Shown here: positions 43,290 to 52,127 of the stretch, piece after piece
Layout: the number at the start of each line of letters is the position of its first letter
Numbering within the stretch: position 1 is the stretch's first letter
Assembly (NCBI RefSeq): GCF_900102895.1
Contig: NZ_FNGD01000003.1
Span: forward strand, 1-64,000
Direction of reading: 5' to 3'
Origin: Arthrobacter sp. ov407
GTDB lineage: Bacteria; Actinomycetota; Actinomycetes; Actinomycetales; Micrococcaceae
DNA length: 64,000 bases
Notes under the pieces: generated by a model
Seen by the model: the letters and a program-made list of their open reading frames with translations, nothing else
What the model was told of the DNA's origin: nothing
The model's database searches: none
Made by a program: the position numbers and the translations under genes

Positions 43290-44321
43290 ATGAAAGCAAT
43301 CGTGTACCGTGCCACCGGCGATCCGTCTGTTCTCGAGCTCGTCGACCGCGAGATCCGCGACCCGGGGCGCGGGGAGGTGCGCGTGCGGATCATGGTTTCC
43401 GCGGTGAACCCCACCGACTGGAAGTCGCGCCGCGGCGCCAAACCGGGCGAGCCCTTGCCCTTCGCGGAGGTCGTGCCGAACCAAGACGGCGCCGGAGTGG
43501 TGGACGCCGTCGGACCCGGCGTCGAACACCTCCACGTCGGTGACAGGGTCTGGCTGGCCTTGGCCGCCTACCAGCGCGCCGACGGCGGGACAGCCCAGGA
43601 GTTCGCCGTCCTTCCGGTCGAGCGGGTCTTTCCGCTGCCGGAGAACGCCGGGTTCGACCTCGGCGCAAGCCTGGGCGTTCCCGCGATCACCGCCCACCGG
43701 GCCCTGACCATCGCCGAGGACGGCCCGCGGCGGCTGCACCCGGGAACCTTGGACGGCAAAGTAGTTCTCGTCGCTGGAGGGGCCGGCGCCGTGGGCCATG
43801 CGGCGATCCAGCTCGCCAAGTGGGCCGGCGCCGTCGTGATCACGACCGTGAGCGGACCGGCGAAGGCTGCGCTGGTCACGGCCGCCGGCGCCGATCACGT
43901 CATCAATTACCGGGAAACCCACGCGGCCGCGGAGATCCGCCGGATCGCTCCCAACGGCGTCGACCAGATCGTGGAGGTGGCACCCGCGCAGAACGCGGAA
44001 CTCGACCTGGCAGTGATCCGCAACCGCGGCTCCGTCGCCGTCTACGCCAACAACGGCGGCGATCAGATGAGCCTGGACGTGCGCAGGCATTTCAGCCTCA
44101 ACGTCCGCTACCAGTTCGTGCTGCTCTACACCGTTGGCATGGCGGCGGTGCAAGCCGCCGCGGAGGACATCAATGCGGCCATCGCCGACGGCGCGCTTCC
44201 GGTGGGAGAGGCCGCAGGCCTGCCGCTGCATCGCTTTGACCTGGCTGACACCGCTGCGGCCCACGCGGCGGTGGAAGAGAACATCGTCGGCAAGGTGCTG
44301 ATCGATGTGTCGGCGGGCTAG
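43290..44321 (+). CDS. NADPH:quinone reductase-like MDR enzyme
   Basis: 343 aa. There are no zinc ligands. VMVSAVNPTDWKSRRG, PNQDGAGVVDAVG, GVPAITAHRAL, then VLVAGGAGAVGHAAIQLAKWAGA (NADPH site). It matches the quinone oxidoreductase/zeta-crystallin group. The preceding bases lack a strong Shine-Dalgarno. It is followed 68 bases later by the Hsp31-like gene on the same strand; both deal with reactive carbonyls or quinones, so a joint role is plausible. Confidence 0.9.
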   Translation: MKAIVYRATGDPSVLELVDREIRDPGRGEVRVRIMVSAVNPTDWKSRRGAKPGEPLPFAEVVPNQDGAGVVDAVGPGVEHLHVGDRVWLALAAYQRADGGTAQEFAVLPVERVFPLPENAGFDLGASLGVPAITAHRALTIAEDGPRRLHPGTLDGKVVLVAGGAGAVGHAAIQLAKWAGAVVITTVSGPAKAALVTAAGADHVINYRETHAAAEIRRIAPNGVDQIVEVAPAQNAELDLAVIRNRGSVAVYANNGGDQMSLDVRRHFSLNVRYQFVLLYTVGMAAVQAAAEDINAAIADGALPVGEAAGLPLHRFDLADTAAAHAAVEENIVGKVLIDVSAG

Positions 44322-44389
44322 AAAGCAGTAACGAGGGAGGGCCCGAATTGGGCTGGGCGTAGGGTGGAAGTTAGACGAAAGGACACCTC

Positions 44390-45166
44390 ATGAAGAAAAT
44401 CCTCATGGTACTGACCAGCGTTTCCGAGATCGGCGATACCGGAGAGAAGACCGGCTACAACGTGGCCGAAGCTGCACATCCCTGGAAGGTCTTCAAGGAT
44501 TCCGGGCATTTCGTCGACTTCGCGTCCATCCAGGGCGGCCAGCCCCCGCGCGACGAGGTGGACGCAGGAGATCCCATCCAGGTCGCCTTGACGGAGGACG
44601 AGACCACGCGTGCCGGTCTCTATAACACTGCCCGTGTCGACGTCGTTGATCCCGACCAGTACGACGCCGTCTTCCTCGTGGGCGGCCACGGCACCATGTG
44701 GGACTTCCCGGACAGCGAAGGCTTGCAGAACCTGGTGGCCAGCATCTACAACGCCGGCGGCGTGGTGGGCGCTGTCTGTCACGGGCCGGCCGGACTTGTG
44801 AACGTGGAACTGGCCAACGGCTTTCGGCTGGTCGAGGGCCGGAAGGTCGCCGCCTTCACCAACGACGAGGAAGTTGCCGCAGGGAAGGACAAGGTCATCC
44901 CATTCTTCTTGGCAGACCGGCTTGAGGAACAGGGTGCCACCCACGTCTCCGCTGGTGTCTTTGAGGAGAAGGTTGTCGTCGACGACCGGCTGGTGACCGG
45001 CCAGAACCCGGCATCAGCCGCCGGCGTGGCCAAGGAGATGGAGAAGCTCCTGGCAGAGGTCATCCACCAGGAAAAAGCCGAGGAACAGCACGAGACGGAG
45101 GCTCTGCGCGCCGCGAAGGACGCCGAGAAGAACGCAAAGAAGGCTGCCGCAGAAGCGGAGCACTAA
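44390..45166 (+). CDS. DJ-1/PfpI-family protein (Hsp31/glyoxalase III-like)
   Basis: 258 aa. The type-1 glutamine-amidotransferase-like fold is clear; the nucleophile elbow is GAVCHGPAG with the catalytic Cys, with Glu upstream in the early EIGD loop and His in ...HGP. It is longer than usual because of a highly charged tail of ~40 residues (QEKAEEQHETEALRAAKDAE), which is probably a helix. Family members hydrate methylglyoxal to lactate without glutathione, or act as chaperones or deglycases. Confidence 0.9.
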   Translation: MKKILMVLTSVSEIGDTGEKTGYNVAEAAHPWKVFKDSGHFVDFASIQGGQPPRDEVDAGDPIQVALTEDETTRAGLYNTARVDVVDPDQYDAVFLVGGHGTMWDFPDSEGLQNLVASIYNAGGVVGAVCHGPAGLVNVELANGFRLVEGRKVAAFTNDEEVAAGKDKVIPFFLADRLEEQGATHVSAGVFEEKVVVDDRLVTGQNPASAAGVAKEMEKLLAEVIHQEKAEEQHETEALRAAKDAEKNAKKAAAEAEH

Positions 45167-45242
45167 CACAGTCCTCACTCAATGCTCGTCATGACGTGGT
45201 TGAACGCGATGAAGGCATTCGAGCATTATTTGGACAGCAGGA

Positions 45243-45791
45243 TCAGCGTGAGAATGATGCAACGAGGCGAGCGAGCGGCGGAGGCGCATGTCCGGCCGGC
45301 AATGCGTCGACTAGCAGTGGCGCGTATCGGACCTTGTTACCGCTGCGTCCTCCGAAGAACCGGCGCAACTGGGCTGCTATTGGCCGCTCTCGCAGTGACG
45401 GCTGGCGCTGGAGGAGCCGGAACGACGCGAGCTCGCCTTGGGCTGCGATGACTTTGAGCACGGCATCGATCCCAAGGCAGCGGATGAGTTCGTCCTCTAG
45501 ATCGGCCTGACAGACGTGGAACCCAAGCTCGGCCAGCGAACCGGACCCGATACCTGCCCGGCCGAGCGCGCGGGCGATGCCACGAGATTCTCCTTCATCA
45601 CACAGGCCGAGCAACCGGTGGCCCGCGCCATTCGGGCCGTAGCGGTCGAGGAAGTGGACGATGCTGGTCGCGCCTCCCATCGGTACGACCGACACCCGCA
45701 TAGCTGTCAGGTCATGGCCAAGGCGAAGGGCCAGCGTCTCGACCGCCAGCCGGTCACTCTCGCCCTCGACCAACACCGTCGTCGCCTGCAT
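45243..45791 (-). CDS. Stand-alone TOPRIM-domain protein (OLD-like)
   Basis: 182 aa from ATG 45791 (weak ribosome binding site). The TOPRIM acid is in VLVEGESDRLAVETLA, followed by the D-x-D-like LGLCDEGESRGIARAL; the second half is helical. OLD-family nucleases couple such a domain to an ABC-type ATPase, but no ATPase is fused or adjacent here. It may be a regulatory or degenerate relative. The function is not assigned. Confidence 0.75.
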   Translation of the reverse strand: MQATTVLVEGESDRLAVETLALRLGHDLTAMRVSVVPMGGATSIVHFLDRYGPNGAGHRLLGLCDEGESRGIARALGRAGIGSGSLAELGFHVCQADLEDELIRCLGIDAVLKVIAAQGELASFRLLQRQPSLRERPIAAQLRRFFGGRSGNKVRYAPLLVDALPAGHAPPPLARLVASFSR

Positions 45792-45908
45792 AAAACTAGT
45801 ATGTCGGACGCCCAGCCGCGGCGGCTCTCGTTTCGTCGAGCGGTGCGGGGCCGGAGGTTCAAGTGTCGGGGCCGAGGTTGCTCCCGGGCGGGACACTTAG
45901 GCCCGGCT

Positions 45909-46592
45909 TCATTCGGCGTCGGGCACGCCGTCCCCTGACGCTTCCGCTGACTTGAGCTTCCGGCGTCTGCGCCGGCGCCAGACGATCACCAGGCCAAGTA
46001 CGACGACGGGGACCAGCACCCAGCCGCCGATGTCGAGAGCGTCACCGATGGCTTGGGCGATGGCCCCGGCCAGATAGGCGAGAATGCTGAGGCTCGCGAC
46101 CCAGGCAATGGACCCTGTGATGGTCCACAGCAGGAACATGGGCCACGGCATCTTGGCAGCCCCCGCGGCAATGGCGCCCCAGAGCCGGACGACAATGACC
46201 CAGCGGCCGAAGAACAAGGCTTTGCCGCCGTGTCGCTCGAAGAACGACTCCAGTTGGACGATGCGATTCTGGTCGGCGTGGAAGCGCTGTGCAAGTCGCA
46301 GCATCAACGGACGGCCTCCCATCCGCCCAAGTACGTAGCCAATAGTGCTCCCGAGCATGGCCCCCAGGCTGCCGACCGCGATAACGGCGGCAAGGTTCAG
46401 ATCTCCGTGGCGCGCCGAGGCGTAGGCGCCAAGCAGTACGGCCACGGCGGGAAGCGGTACACCGGCGCACTGGGCCAGCACAATCACGAAGACGCCGAAG
46501 TAGTACCCCCAGTCGTCGGCAATCCCTGCTTCCGCGGCGATGAAGCCTGCCCAGCCGAGCGCCACGAAGCGGAGGGCAGCTAATCCGGTCAT
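45909..46592 (-). CDS. DedA-family membrane protein
   Basis: 227 aa with five or so membrane helices. DedA/SNARE-associated family landmarks: GVPLPAVAVLLGAYASARHGD, GAMLGSTIGYVLGR, GGKALFFGRWVIVVRLWGAIAAG (family G-x-x-F-x-R-F/W-x-P-x-x-R pattern) and a basic tail RRRRRRKLKS. Members are proton-dependent flippases of polyprenyl or phospholipid carriers. Confidence 0.88.
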   Translation of the reverse strand: MTGLAALRFVALGWAGFIAAEAGIADDWGYYFGVFVIVLAQCAGVPLPAVAVLLGAYASARHGDLNLAAVIAVGSLGAMLGSTIGYVLGRMGGRPLMLRLAQRFHADQNRIVQLESFFERHGGKALFFGRWVIVVRLWGAIAAGAAKMPWPMFLLWTITGSIAWVASLSILAYLAGAIAQAIGDALDIGGWVLVPVVVLGLVIVWRRRRRRKLKSAEASGDGVPDAE

Positions 46593-46790
46593 CGTTCACA
46601 CCTCACTCCGCTGCTCCGCCGTGGTTCATAATGACGGCCCCCCCGCTTCCCGCGTTTGTCCTGCGGTGGTGACCCCCGCGACGACACCGGGATGGCCCTT
46701 GTATACCCTTGTGGCCCGAGCTGCGTCAAGGGCACGCTGCGGTCACAGCCCGGCCCGGTGGCGGCACCGCGTTAAGGGGGAAATGGGATT

Positions 46791-47603
46791 TCAGGTCAAA
46801 TGGTCGAAGTCTCCTCGGGCCCAGGCAGCGTGCCGTTGGGCGGAATCGTGCAGAATGGCCTTGGCTCCGGACGCGATTACATTGTTGAAGTTGCCGTAGA
46901 TCCGGTCGAACTTGAGCTCTCCCAGCTGCGCGGCGATTCGCAACGCCACCGCGCCGGACAGCGGCAAACGATTCGGGTAGCTGCGCATGAAGGCGATGGA
47001 ACGACGGTCTGGATTCGGAAACACGCTGTCACCGGTCAGCAGAACTCCTCTGCCGGCCGCTCCTGCAGCCCAGTGCACCACCGCGCTGCCCGGGAAATGC
47101 CCCCCGGTCTGGTGCAGTGTCAACCCTTCGGCGATAGTTTGACTGCCGGACCAGAATTCGATGGTCGGATCATGGCGCCCCAGCCATCGCCGGTCTGCGT
47201 CCGCCACAAGTACAGGGACGCCACCGAGCCGATGCGACCATTCGACCTGCACACCAAACATGTGTGGATGGCTAGCGGCGATAGCCAGGACCGGGCCCCG
47301 CTCGAGCGCCGCCGTCACAGCGTTGTCATCGACATATCCGGCCGGATCCCACAGCAGCGAACCCTCGGTTGTCACCACAAGCTGAGCGGTCTGGCCGATC
47401 CCGACTTTTGGCTCCGTCGTGATACCGATCAGTCCCGGCTCGTTCTCCTTCAACACTGTCTGCTGGCCCTGCTGCGCCAGCCCGTCCAGTGTGAGCCACT
47501 TTTGTCCGTCCTCGGGCACATACTGCCGCTCATCGGCGCACATCGGGCAGACCGCCGGGGCGGGTTCGTCGCGTTCGACGGCGCAAGCTGCGCAGATCAG
47601 CAT
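46791..47603 (-). CDS. MBL-fold metallo-hydrolase with N-terminal zinc ribbon
   Basis: 270 aa. Residues 1-30 carry a Cys-x2-Cys pair set (CAACAVERD and CPMCADE), a small zinc ribbon. The metallo-beta-lactamase fold follows, but the usual HxHxDH is ASHPHMFG, which is partly lost; HQTGGHFPGSAVVHW and LLTGDSVF (GD) are kept. It may be a degenerate hydrolase or act on an unusual substrate. AAGGGA precedes ATG 47603. It lies 17 bases from the HhH-GPD gene stop... start region, so the two are close but separate. Confidence 0.78.
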   Translation of the reverse strand: MLICAACAVERDEPAPAVCPMCADERQYVPEDGQKWLTLDGLAQQGQQTVLKENEPGLIGITTEPKVGIGQTAQLVVTTEGSLLWDPAGYVDDNAVTAALERGPVLAIAASHPHMFGVQVEWSHRLGGVPVLVADADRRWLGRHDPTIEFWSGSQTIAEGLTLHQTGGHFPGSAVVHWAAGAAGRGVLLTGDSVFPNPDRRSIAFMRSYPNRLPLSGAVALRIAAQLGELKFDRIYGNFNNVIASGAKAILHDSAQRHAAWARGDFDHLT

Positions 47604-47619
47604 GGTCGGTCCCTTCTTG

Positions 47620-48204
47620 TCAGCGCTCAGATGCTTTCGCGGCTTTGACGGCGGCCTTGGCAGCCTGCTTGCTGGCGCGCACTTTTTTCAGCGACTCGGG
47701 GTCCACAATGTCGGCGACAGAAAGAAATGCGCTCTCCTGGCCATAGGGCTCAGCAGCCTCACGCCAGCCTCGTGCCTGGAGTCCGCACTGCTTGCCGAGT
47801 AATGCGAGGAAGATCTTTGCCTTTTGCTCTCCGAAGCCGGGCAATCCCTTCAACCTCCGCAGCACTTCCTGTCCGTCAGGGTCGTCCTGGTTCCAGATGG
47901 CAGTTGCGTCCCCATTCCAATCGCGCTGTACGGTCGCGGCGAGGTCTTGGACGCGGCTGGCCATAGAGCTAGGAAAGCGGTGGACGGACGGACGCTCCTT
48001 GAAGATCTCAACGAAGCCTGCCGGGTCATATTCGGCGATTGCGGCAGGGGCCATGGACCCGATGCGAGTCCGGATCTTTTCGGGTCCGGCAAACGCAGAC
48101 TCCATGGTCACCTGCTGGTCAAGCAGCATGCCGGTTAGGAGTGCGAACGCGTCATTGCTGAGCAGTTGGTCGGCGGCGGGGTCGCCAGTGATGTGCAGTT
48201 CCAT
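47620..48204 (-). CDS. HhH-GPD-type base-excision repair protein
   Basis: 194 aa from ATG 48204 with GGAGGATG upstream. A short HhH-GPD DNA-glycosylase-like fold: LLTGMLLDQQVTMESAFAGPEKI, then LKGLPGFGEQKAKIFLALLGKQ, the helix-hairpin-helix. The catalytic Asp expected ~15 residues after the hairpin is not obvious (WREAAEPYG), so it may bind but not cut. A lysine-rich tail (KKVRASKQAAKAAVKAA) ends it. Confidence 0.82.
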   Translation of the reverse strand: MELHITGDPAADQLLSNDAFALLTGMLLDQQVTMESAFAGPEKIRTRIGSMAPAAIAEYDPAGFVEIFKERPSVHRFPSSMASRVQDLAATVQRDWNGDATAIWNQDDPDGQEVLRRLKGLPGFGEQKAKIFLALLGKQCGLQARGWREAAEPYGQESAFLSVADIVDPESLKKVRASKQAAKAAVKAAKASER

Positions 48205-48473
48205 GCGCCCATCCTCCCATCTGCTCCGAGCCGCGTCATGGCACCTGCGACGGCAGGGCATTCCGACGGCATCCGCGGGGAAGCGAATGGGCCAAAGTCT
48301 GTCCCTGTCCCGTTCGGGGGTTGTTGCGTCTGGTCCATGGCGGGGCGGTGGCGTAGTCGGCGAGCATCTTGATGGCGAACTCGAAGTCTCGTGAGTCAAT
48401 CAGTTGTGTCATCTAGTGGCGGCGAGAACCATGACACAGGGACGGATCTACCTGCTAGCCCGCTGCGCGGCAT
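48205..48473. other. Gap with a small scrap frame
   Basis: A 58-codon minus-strand frame from ATG 48412 to 48236 starts MTQLIDSRDFEFAIKMLADY but has only a weak ribosome binding site and ends in low-complexity residues. I take it as a decayed gene start. Confidence 0.35.
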
Positions 48474-49006
48474 GATCCTGAGCATCGACGGGCCTGCCTG
48501 GCCTACGCGGCCTTTGTCTCGGTGGCGCAGGTCGGATGGGTAGCACTCATCTTCGCCTCGCTCCCGATCGGGACGACGTCGTGGATCATCGTGGCTCTCA
48601 CCGGGGTCGAGCTGGCGGGCCCGCTCCTCGCCGAGCGCAAGGACGGCGGCACCCCGTGGCATCCCCACCACATCGCCGAACGGTACTCGCTGCTCGTGAT
48701 CATCACACTCGGCGAGGTGATCCTCGGCACGGTCCTGGCGATCTCGGCTGTCGTCGACCGATCGGGTTGGTCGGTCGAGGCCGTGCTCGTCGCCTTCGGC
48801 GGCACTGCACTCGCCTTCGCGATGTGGTGGCTGTACTTCGCGCGGCCGCGATCGTCCTTGCATCCGCCGTGGTCGCGGTGGGCCTGGGTGCGAGCGTGGG
48901 CGCCACACCCCTCCTCGTCGCCGTCTCGCCAGCCCTCATCGACGTCGCATACGAGACAGTCGGCTACCGACACGAGGAGCAGGCTCTGAAGCAGGCTGGG
49001 GTCTGA
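48474..49006 (+). pseudogene. ltrA: Broken ltrA (low-temperature-requirement A) gene
   Basis: From ~48490 one frame reads LAYAAFVSVAQVGWVALIF, GVELAGPLLAERKDGGTPWHPHHI, ERYSLLVIITLGEVILGTVL and FAMWWLYFA, all LtrA-family membrane segments, with no start codon (the 5' third is missing). At ~48845 the frame changes: the sequence continues in another frame as VVAVGLGASVGATPLLVAVS and VGYRHEEQALKQAGV to 49006. So it is 5'-truncated and frameshifted (probably with an internal deletion). Confidence 0.8.
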
Positions 49007-49107
49007 CGCCGCACCATCCCTGTCCGTGAGGTGGTGAGAATGACCAGTCCATCGTCGTCATCGACTGGCAGGGAGGCAGCTGAGCAAGGCTCACCCGGGC
49101 CGTATTC

Positions 49108-49617
49108 TCAGCCGAACGTGCAGTCGACGATGACTTTTCCAAGGGCGGTCTCGAGAACGGCGAGTTCCTGATCGTCGAGCCGCTCGACGAACAGTTTGGA
49201 CACACCGCGAAGATGCACAGGCACCGTTTCCGCCAGACGGGCGACGCCGGCGTCGGTCAACGCGACAACCACGCCGCGCCCGTCCCCGGCGACGTTCGCC
49301 CGGCGCACCAGGCCATCATCAACCAACCTCGCGACGCGGCGCGTCAATCCCGAGCGCGAGATGAGCGTGCGGACTGCGAGGTCAGTCATCCGTAGCTCGC
49401 CGCCCGCCGCGGCCAGCTGAGCCAGGACGTCGAAATCGGCGAGGCGCAGGCCGGTGTCCTCCCTGAGATCGGTGTCGAGCTGGCGCATGAGTGTGGCGTG
49501 GGCGTGCAACAACGCGCGCCATGCCTTCTCTCCGCGCTGCCCGGGAAGCGACTCGTCGACAAGCCGGTCGAAGAGGGCAGCCACGGCGGTTGGTGGGGAA
49601 TTTTCGTCCATGTTCAC
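49108..49617 (-). CDS. MarR-family regulator
   Basis: 169 aa from GTG 49617, seven bases after AAGGAG. The winged helix (residues ~45-120) shows LAQLAAAGGELRMTDLA, SRSGLTRRVARLVDDGLVRR and the wing GDGRGVVVALTDAG. It is divergent from the LUD gene at 49679; the TTGC-AATC-GCAA dyad lies between. It is likely to repress that gene. Confidence 0.9.
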   Translation of the reverse strand: MNMDENSPPTAVAALFDRLVDESLPGQRGEKAWRALLHAHATLMRQLDTDLREDTGLRLADFDVLAQLAAAGGELRMTDLAVRTLISRSGLTRRVARLVDDGLVRRANVAGDGRGVVVALTDAGVARLAETVPVHLRGVSKLFVERLDDQELAVLETALGKVIVDCTFG

Positions 49618-49632
49618 CAGTTAACTCCTTAG

Positions 49633-49652
49633 GTATTTGCAATCGCAAGTAC
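49633..49652. promoter_or_regulatory. MarR operator
   Basis: GTATTTGCAATCGCAAGTAC: an imperfect dyad around TTGC-AATC-GCAA between the divergent MarR and LUD genes, 15 bases from the MarR start and 27 from the LUD start. Confidence 0.75.
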
Positions 49653-49678
49653 AACAGAGCGGTGAGGAGGACCGTCTC

Positions 49679-50320
49679 ATGAGTGAAGTACAGCCCAGCA
49701 GGACACTGAGTCGCGAATTCTCGGCCCAGGCCGAGGAGGACCGCGTGGCGCGGACCGCGGTCGGGCTGGAAGCGAACGGGATCACCGTCCTTCGCGCCCG
49801 GACCAGCGCAGAAGCCAAACGCATGGTCCTGGATCTCATCCCCGCGGGGTCGCAAGTGCATCAAGGCGCATCGGCCTCGCTCGAGGCTGCGGGCATCACC
49901 GAGGAGATAGAGAAGTCCGGCCGGTACAAGCCGCTCCGACCACGGCTCCACGCCATGGACCGCGCGACGCAGGCCGGCGAGATCCGCCGCCTCAGCGCGT
50001 CGCCCGACGTCATGCTCGGTAGTGTCCACGCCATCACCGAGACCGGGTCGCTGGTTGTCGCCTCCGCAAGCGGCAGCCAAATCGGCCCGTACGCATCCGG
50101 CGCCGGCAAGGTCATTCTCCTGGTTGGGACGCAGAAAATCGTTCCGGGCCTTGAGGACGCACTGCGCCGCGTCCATGAATACGCCTTCCCGCTGGAGGAC
50201 GCGCGGGCCCAGGCAACCTACGGTGTGCACAGCGGCGTGAACAAAGTTCTCATGATCAATCGCGAGTGGGTCCCTGGCCGCATCACGGTCGTCCTCTGCG
50301 ATGAGGCGCTGGGGTTCTAG
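49679..50320 (+). CDS. LUD-domain protein (LutC/YkgG-like)
   Basis: 213 aa from ATG 49679 with GAGGAGG. The LUD fold is recognised by SQVHQGASASLEAAGI, the motif HAITETGSLVVASASGSQIGP and AGKVILLVGTQKIV. In other bacteria LutC is part of the lactate utilisation complex with LutA and LutB; neither is present here, so this is a lone member. MarR at 49108 probably controls it. Confidence 0.88.
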   Translation: MSEVQPSRTLSREFSAQAEEDRVARTAVGLEANGITVLRARTSAEAKRMVLDLIPAGSQVHQGASASLEAAGITEEIEKSGRYKPLRPRLHAMDRATQAGEIRRLSASPDVMLGSVHAITETGSLVVASASGSQIGPYASGAGKVILLVGTQKIVPGLEDALRRVHEYAFPLEDARAQATYGVHSGVNKVLMINREWVPGRITVVLCDEALGF

Positions 50321-50395
50321 TCGTGCCAGAACGGACGCTCGGTGTCGGGAATGTCGGTAACCGTCAGGGTGAGGAATTGCGGCTTGATGGGCCGC

Positions 50396-51097
50396 CTAGT
50401 CCGCGACGCGTCGATACCCGCCGCTGACCCAGTCGGCGACCAGTCGGCCGTAGTCCTCCGGTGCTTCTTCCCACGCGAAGTGGCCGGCGTCGAGAGGATG
50501 CATCTCGCTGTGGGGGAGGAGGTCGTCCAGGTATTCGCTGTTCGACCACGGCACGAGGTCATCGTGGCGGCCCGCGACAATTTGGGTCGGCGTGGTGATG
50601 GACGGCAGCAGATCGTGCAGCACCGGGTTCTGCTCGGGGTAGGTCCGCACAAACCGCGCCGACTCTGCGAAGCGCCCGAGGTCGTAAGCGCTGACGTAGT
50701 CCTCGTGGACCTCCGGCTCGCTGATGCTCGGGGCGGCCGGCTCGACCGCGTATCCGATATTCGTTCTGGCGTCGAGGGCGCGCACGTCATCCAGAGTCGG
50801 CGCTTCGATGATCTCCTTGAGCGCCCCGCCCGCGTCGATCGGAAAGCGGACCGCGCCGCCGCCGATGGTCAGGCTCGTGACCCGATCTGGGGCCTTCGCA
50901 GCAAGGAAAAGCGCCGCGGCCGTGCCAACGTCCGGGCCGATGACGTGCGGAACTCCCAGGCCCCATTCATCGATCAGGCGGGCCAGGAAGGCTCCGGAGC
51001 CGTCCGGGGCGATCAACTCCGGGCGACCGGCCGACCGGCCGTCCGCCGGCGGCTCTGCCTCGGCGGTCCGGTTCGAGGCGCGACAGTGCCCGAGCAA
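50396..51097 (-). pseudogene. 5'-truncated alpha/beta-hydrolase (epoxide hydrolase/dehalogenase-like)
   Basis: The last ~200 residues are well preserved: FLARLIDEWGLGVPHVIGPD with the nucleophile elbow GPDVGTAAALF (Asp nucleophile, as in epoxide hydrolases), VAGRHDDLVPW and DAGHFAWEEAP. But the first ~80 residues of the fold, with the HG-x-P oxyanion loop, are missing, and the present start (MLGHCRASNRTAEAEPP) is low-complexity. The break is next to the GH15 fragment at 51142. Confidence 0.7.
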
Positions 51098-51141
51098 GCT
51101 GGGGGAGTAGGGGGCTGGGAATAGGGCGTGGCCGACGGCTT

Positions 51142-51294
51142 CGGGACGGGCTCGTCCTGCGCTACCGCACCGAGGAGACCGACGACGGACTCACCGGCGT
51201 CGAGGGGACCTTCACGACCTGCTTCGTCGGGCTCGTCTCAGCCCTCGTCGAGATCGGAGAGGTGGTACGCGCCAAGGCACTGTGCGAACGTTGA
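51142..51294 (+). pseudogene. Fragment of a GH15 gene
   Basis: About 150 bases nearly identical (roughly 93% by eye) to 40479-40628 inside the intact GH15 gene: DGLVLRYR...TDDGLTG...EGTFTTC...LVSALVEIGEV, ending in CER then TGA. It has no start and no fold. It marks a recombination or duplication scar. Confidence 0.8.
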
Positions 51295-51382
51295 AAACCG
51301 TTGCTTCGCAGAGGGATCATGTGACAGCTTCGAAGTGATCCCGTCGCCGGGGCGGCGACGGGCGACAGAGAAGGAGCACGGC

Positions 51383-52006
51383 ATGGGACTCATCCATATC
51401 GACCTGTTCACCACGCTCGACGGCGTCGCGCAGGCGCCCGGCGGGCCGGACGAGGACACTGACGACGGTTTCGCATTTGGCGGCTGGCAGGCGCCTCTCA
51501 TAGACGAGGTAGTCGGCGAGCAGATCAACTCTGGGATGGCGGGGATGGACGCGCTGCTGCTTGGGCGCCGGACCTACGACATCTTCGCCGCGTACTGGCC
51601 GCACGCCGACGGGGAAATCGCGCGGCTGTTCAACCGCCTCCCGAAATACGTGGCCTCGCGCCAGACGCCCACCCTCGAGTGGGCCGACTCCACACTGCTC
51701 GGCCCTGACGTCGTCGCCGCCGTGCGCGAACTGCGCGACCGGCACGCGAACATCCACGTCATCGGGAGTCTCGAGTTCGTGCAGACCCTGTTCGCCGAGC
51801 AGCTCTTCGATCGGCTCACGCTCTGGGTGTATCCGATCCTCCTCGGCGGTGGAAAGAAGGTCTTCGCCGGCGGGGTGGTTCCGACGAACCTCAGACTCAT
51901 CGAGCCGGTCGTCGTCTCACCGAAGGGTGCGGTGCTGCAGCGCTACGCGCTCGCCGAGGGCACGCCTGGCGTAGGCGATATGTCGGCCGTTGACCAGGGG
52001 GGCTAG
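51383..52006 (+). CDS. Dihydrofolate reductase-family protein (RibD C-terminal-like)
   Basis: 207 aa from ATG 51383 with AGAAGGAG. The RibD_C/DHFR-like fold: FTTLDGVAQAPGGPDED, ALLLGRRTYDIFAAYWP, YVASRQTP, NIHVIGSLEFVQTLF and YPILLGGGKKVFAGG. Such stand-alone proteins bind NADPH and reduce unknown pyrimidine- or pterin-like molecules; they are not folate DHFR. It is followed by a strong bidirectional terminator. Confidence 0.88.
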   Translation: MGLIHIDLFTTLDGVAQAPGGPDEDTDDGFAFGGWQAPLIDEVVGEQINSGMAGMDALLLGRRTYDIFAAYWPHADGEIARLFNRLPKYVASRQTPTLEWADSTLLGPDVVAAVRELRDRHANIHVIGSLEFVQTLFAEQLFDRLTLWVYPILLGGGKKVFAGGVVPTNLRLIEPVVVSPKGAVLQRYALAEGTPGVGDMSAVDQGG

Positions 52007-52045
52007 GCGTGTTTCCAATACCAGTGCTGCGCTGCCGATGACATG

Positions 52046-52078
52046 AAACGCCACCCGGCAGCTGGCCGGGTGGCGTTT
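52046..52078. terminator. Bidirectional terminator
   Basis: AAACGCCACCCGGC (52046-52059) and its exact complement (52065-52078), 14-bp stem, 5-base loop, between converging genes. Plus-strand read ends GTTT, minus-strand ends GTTT as well. Confidence 0.88.
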
Positions 52079-52127
52079 CCATGGGGGCTGTTTGGCCGGC
52101 GGTCACCGACCGGACTGCTGCAGGTGT

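Noticed and set aside
43022-43290. Frame with two LTAELTG stretches
   Set aside because: No start and no family; the repeat is only a short coincidence or decayed DNA.
48236-48412. 58-codon frame (MTQLIDSRDFEF...)
   Set aside because: Weak start and low-complexity end; possible decayed gene but not supported enough to call.
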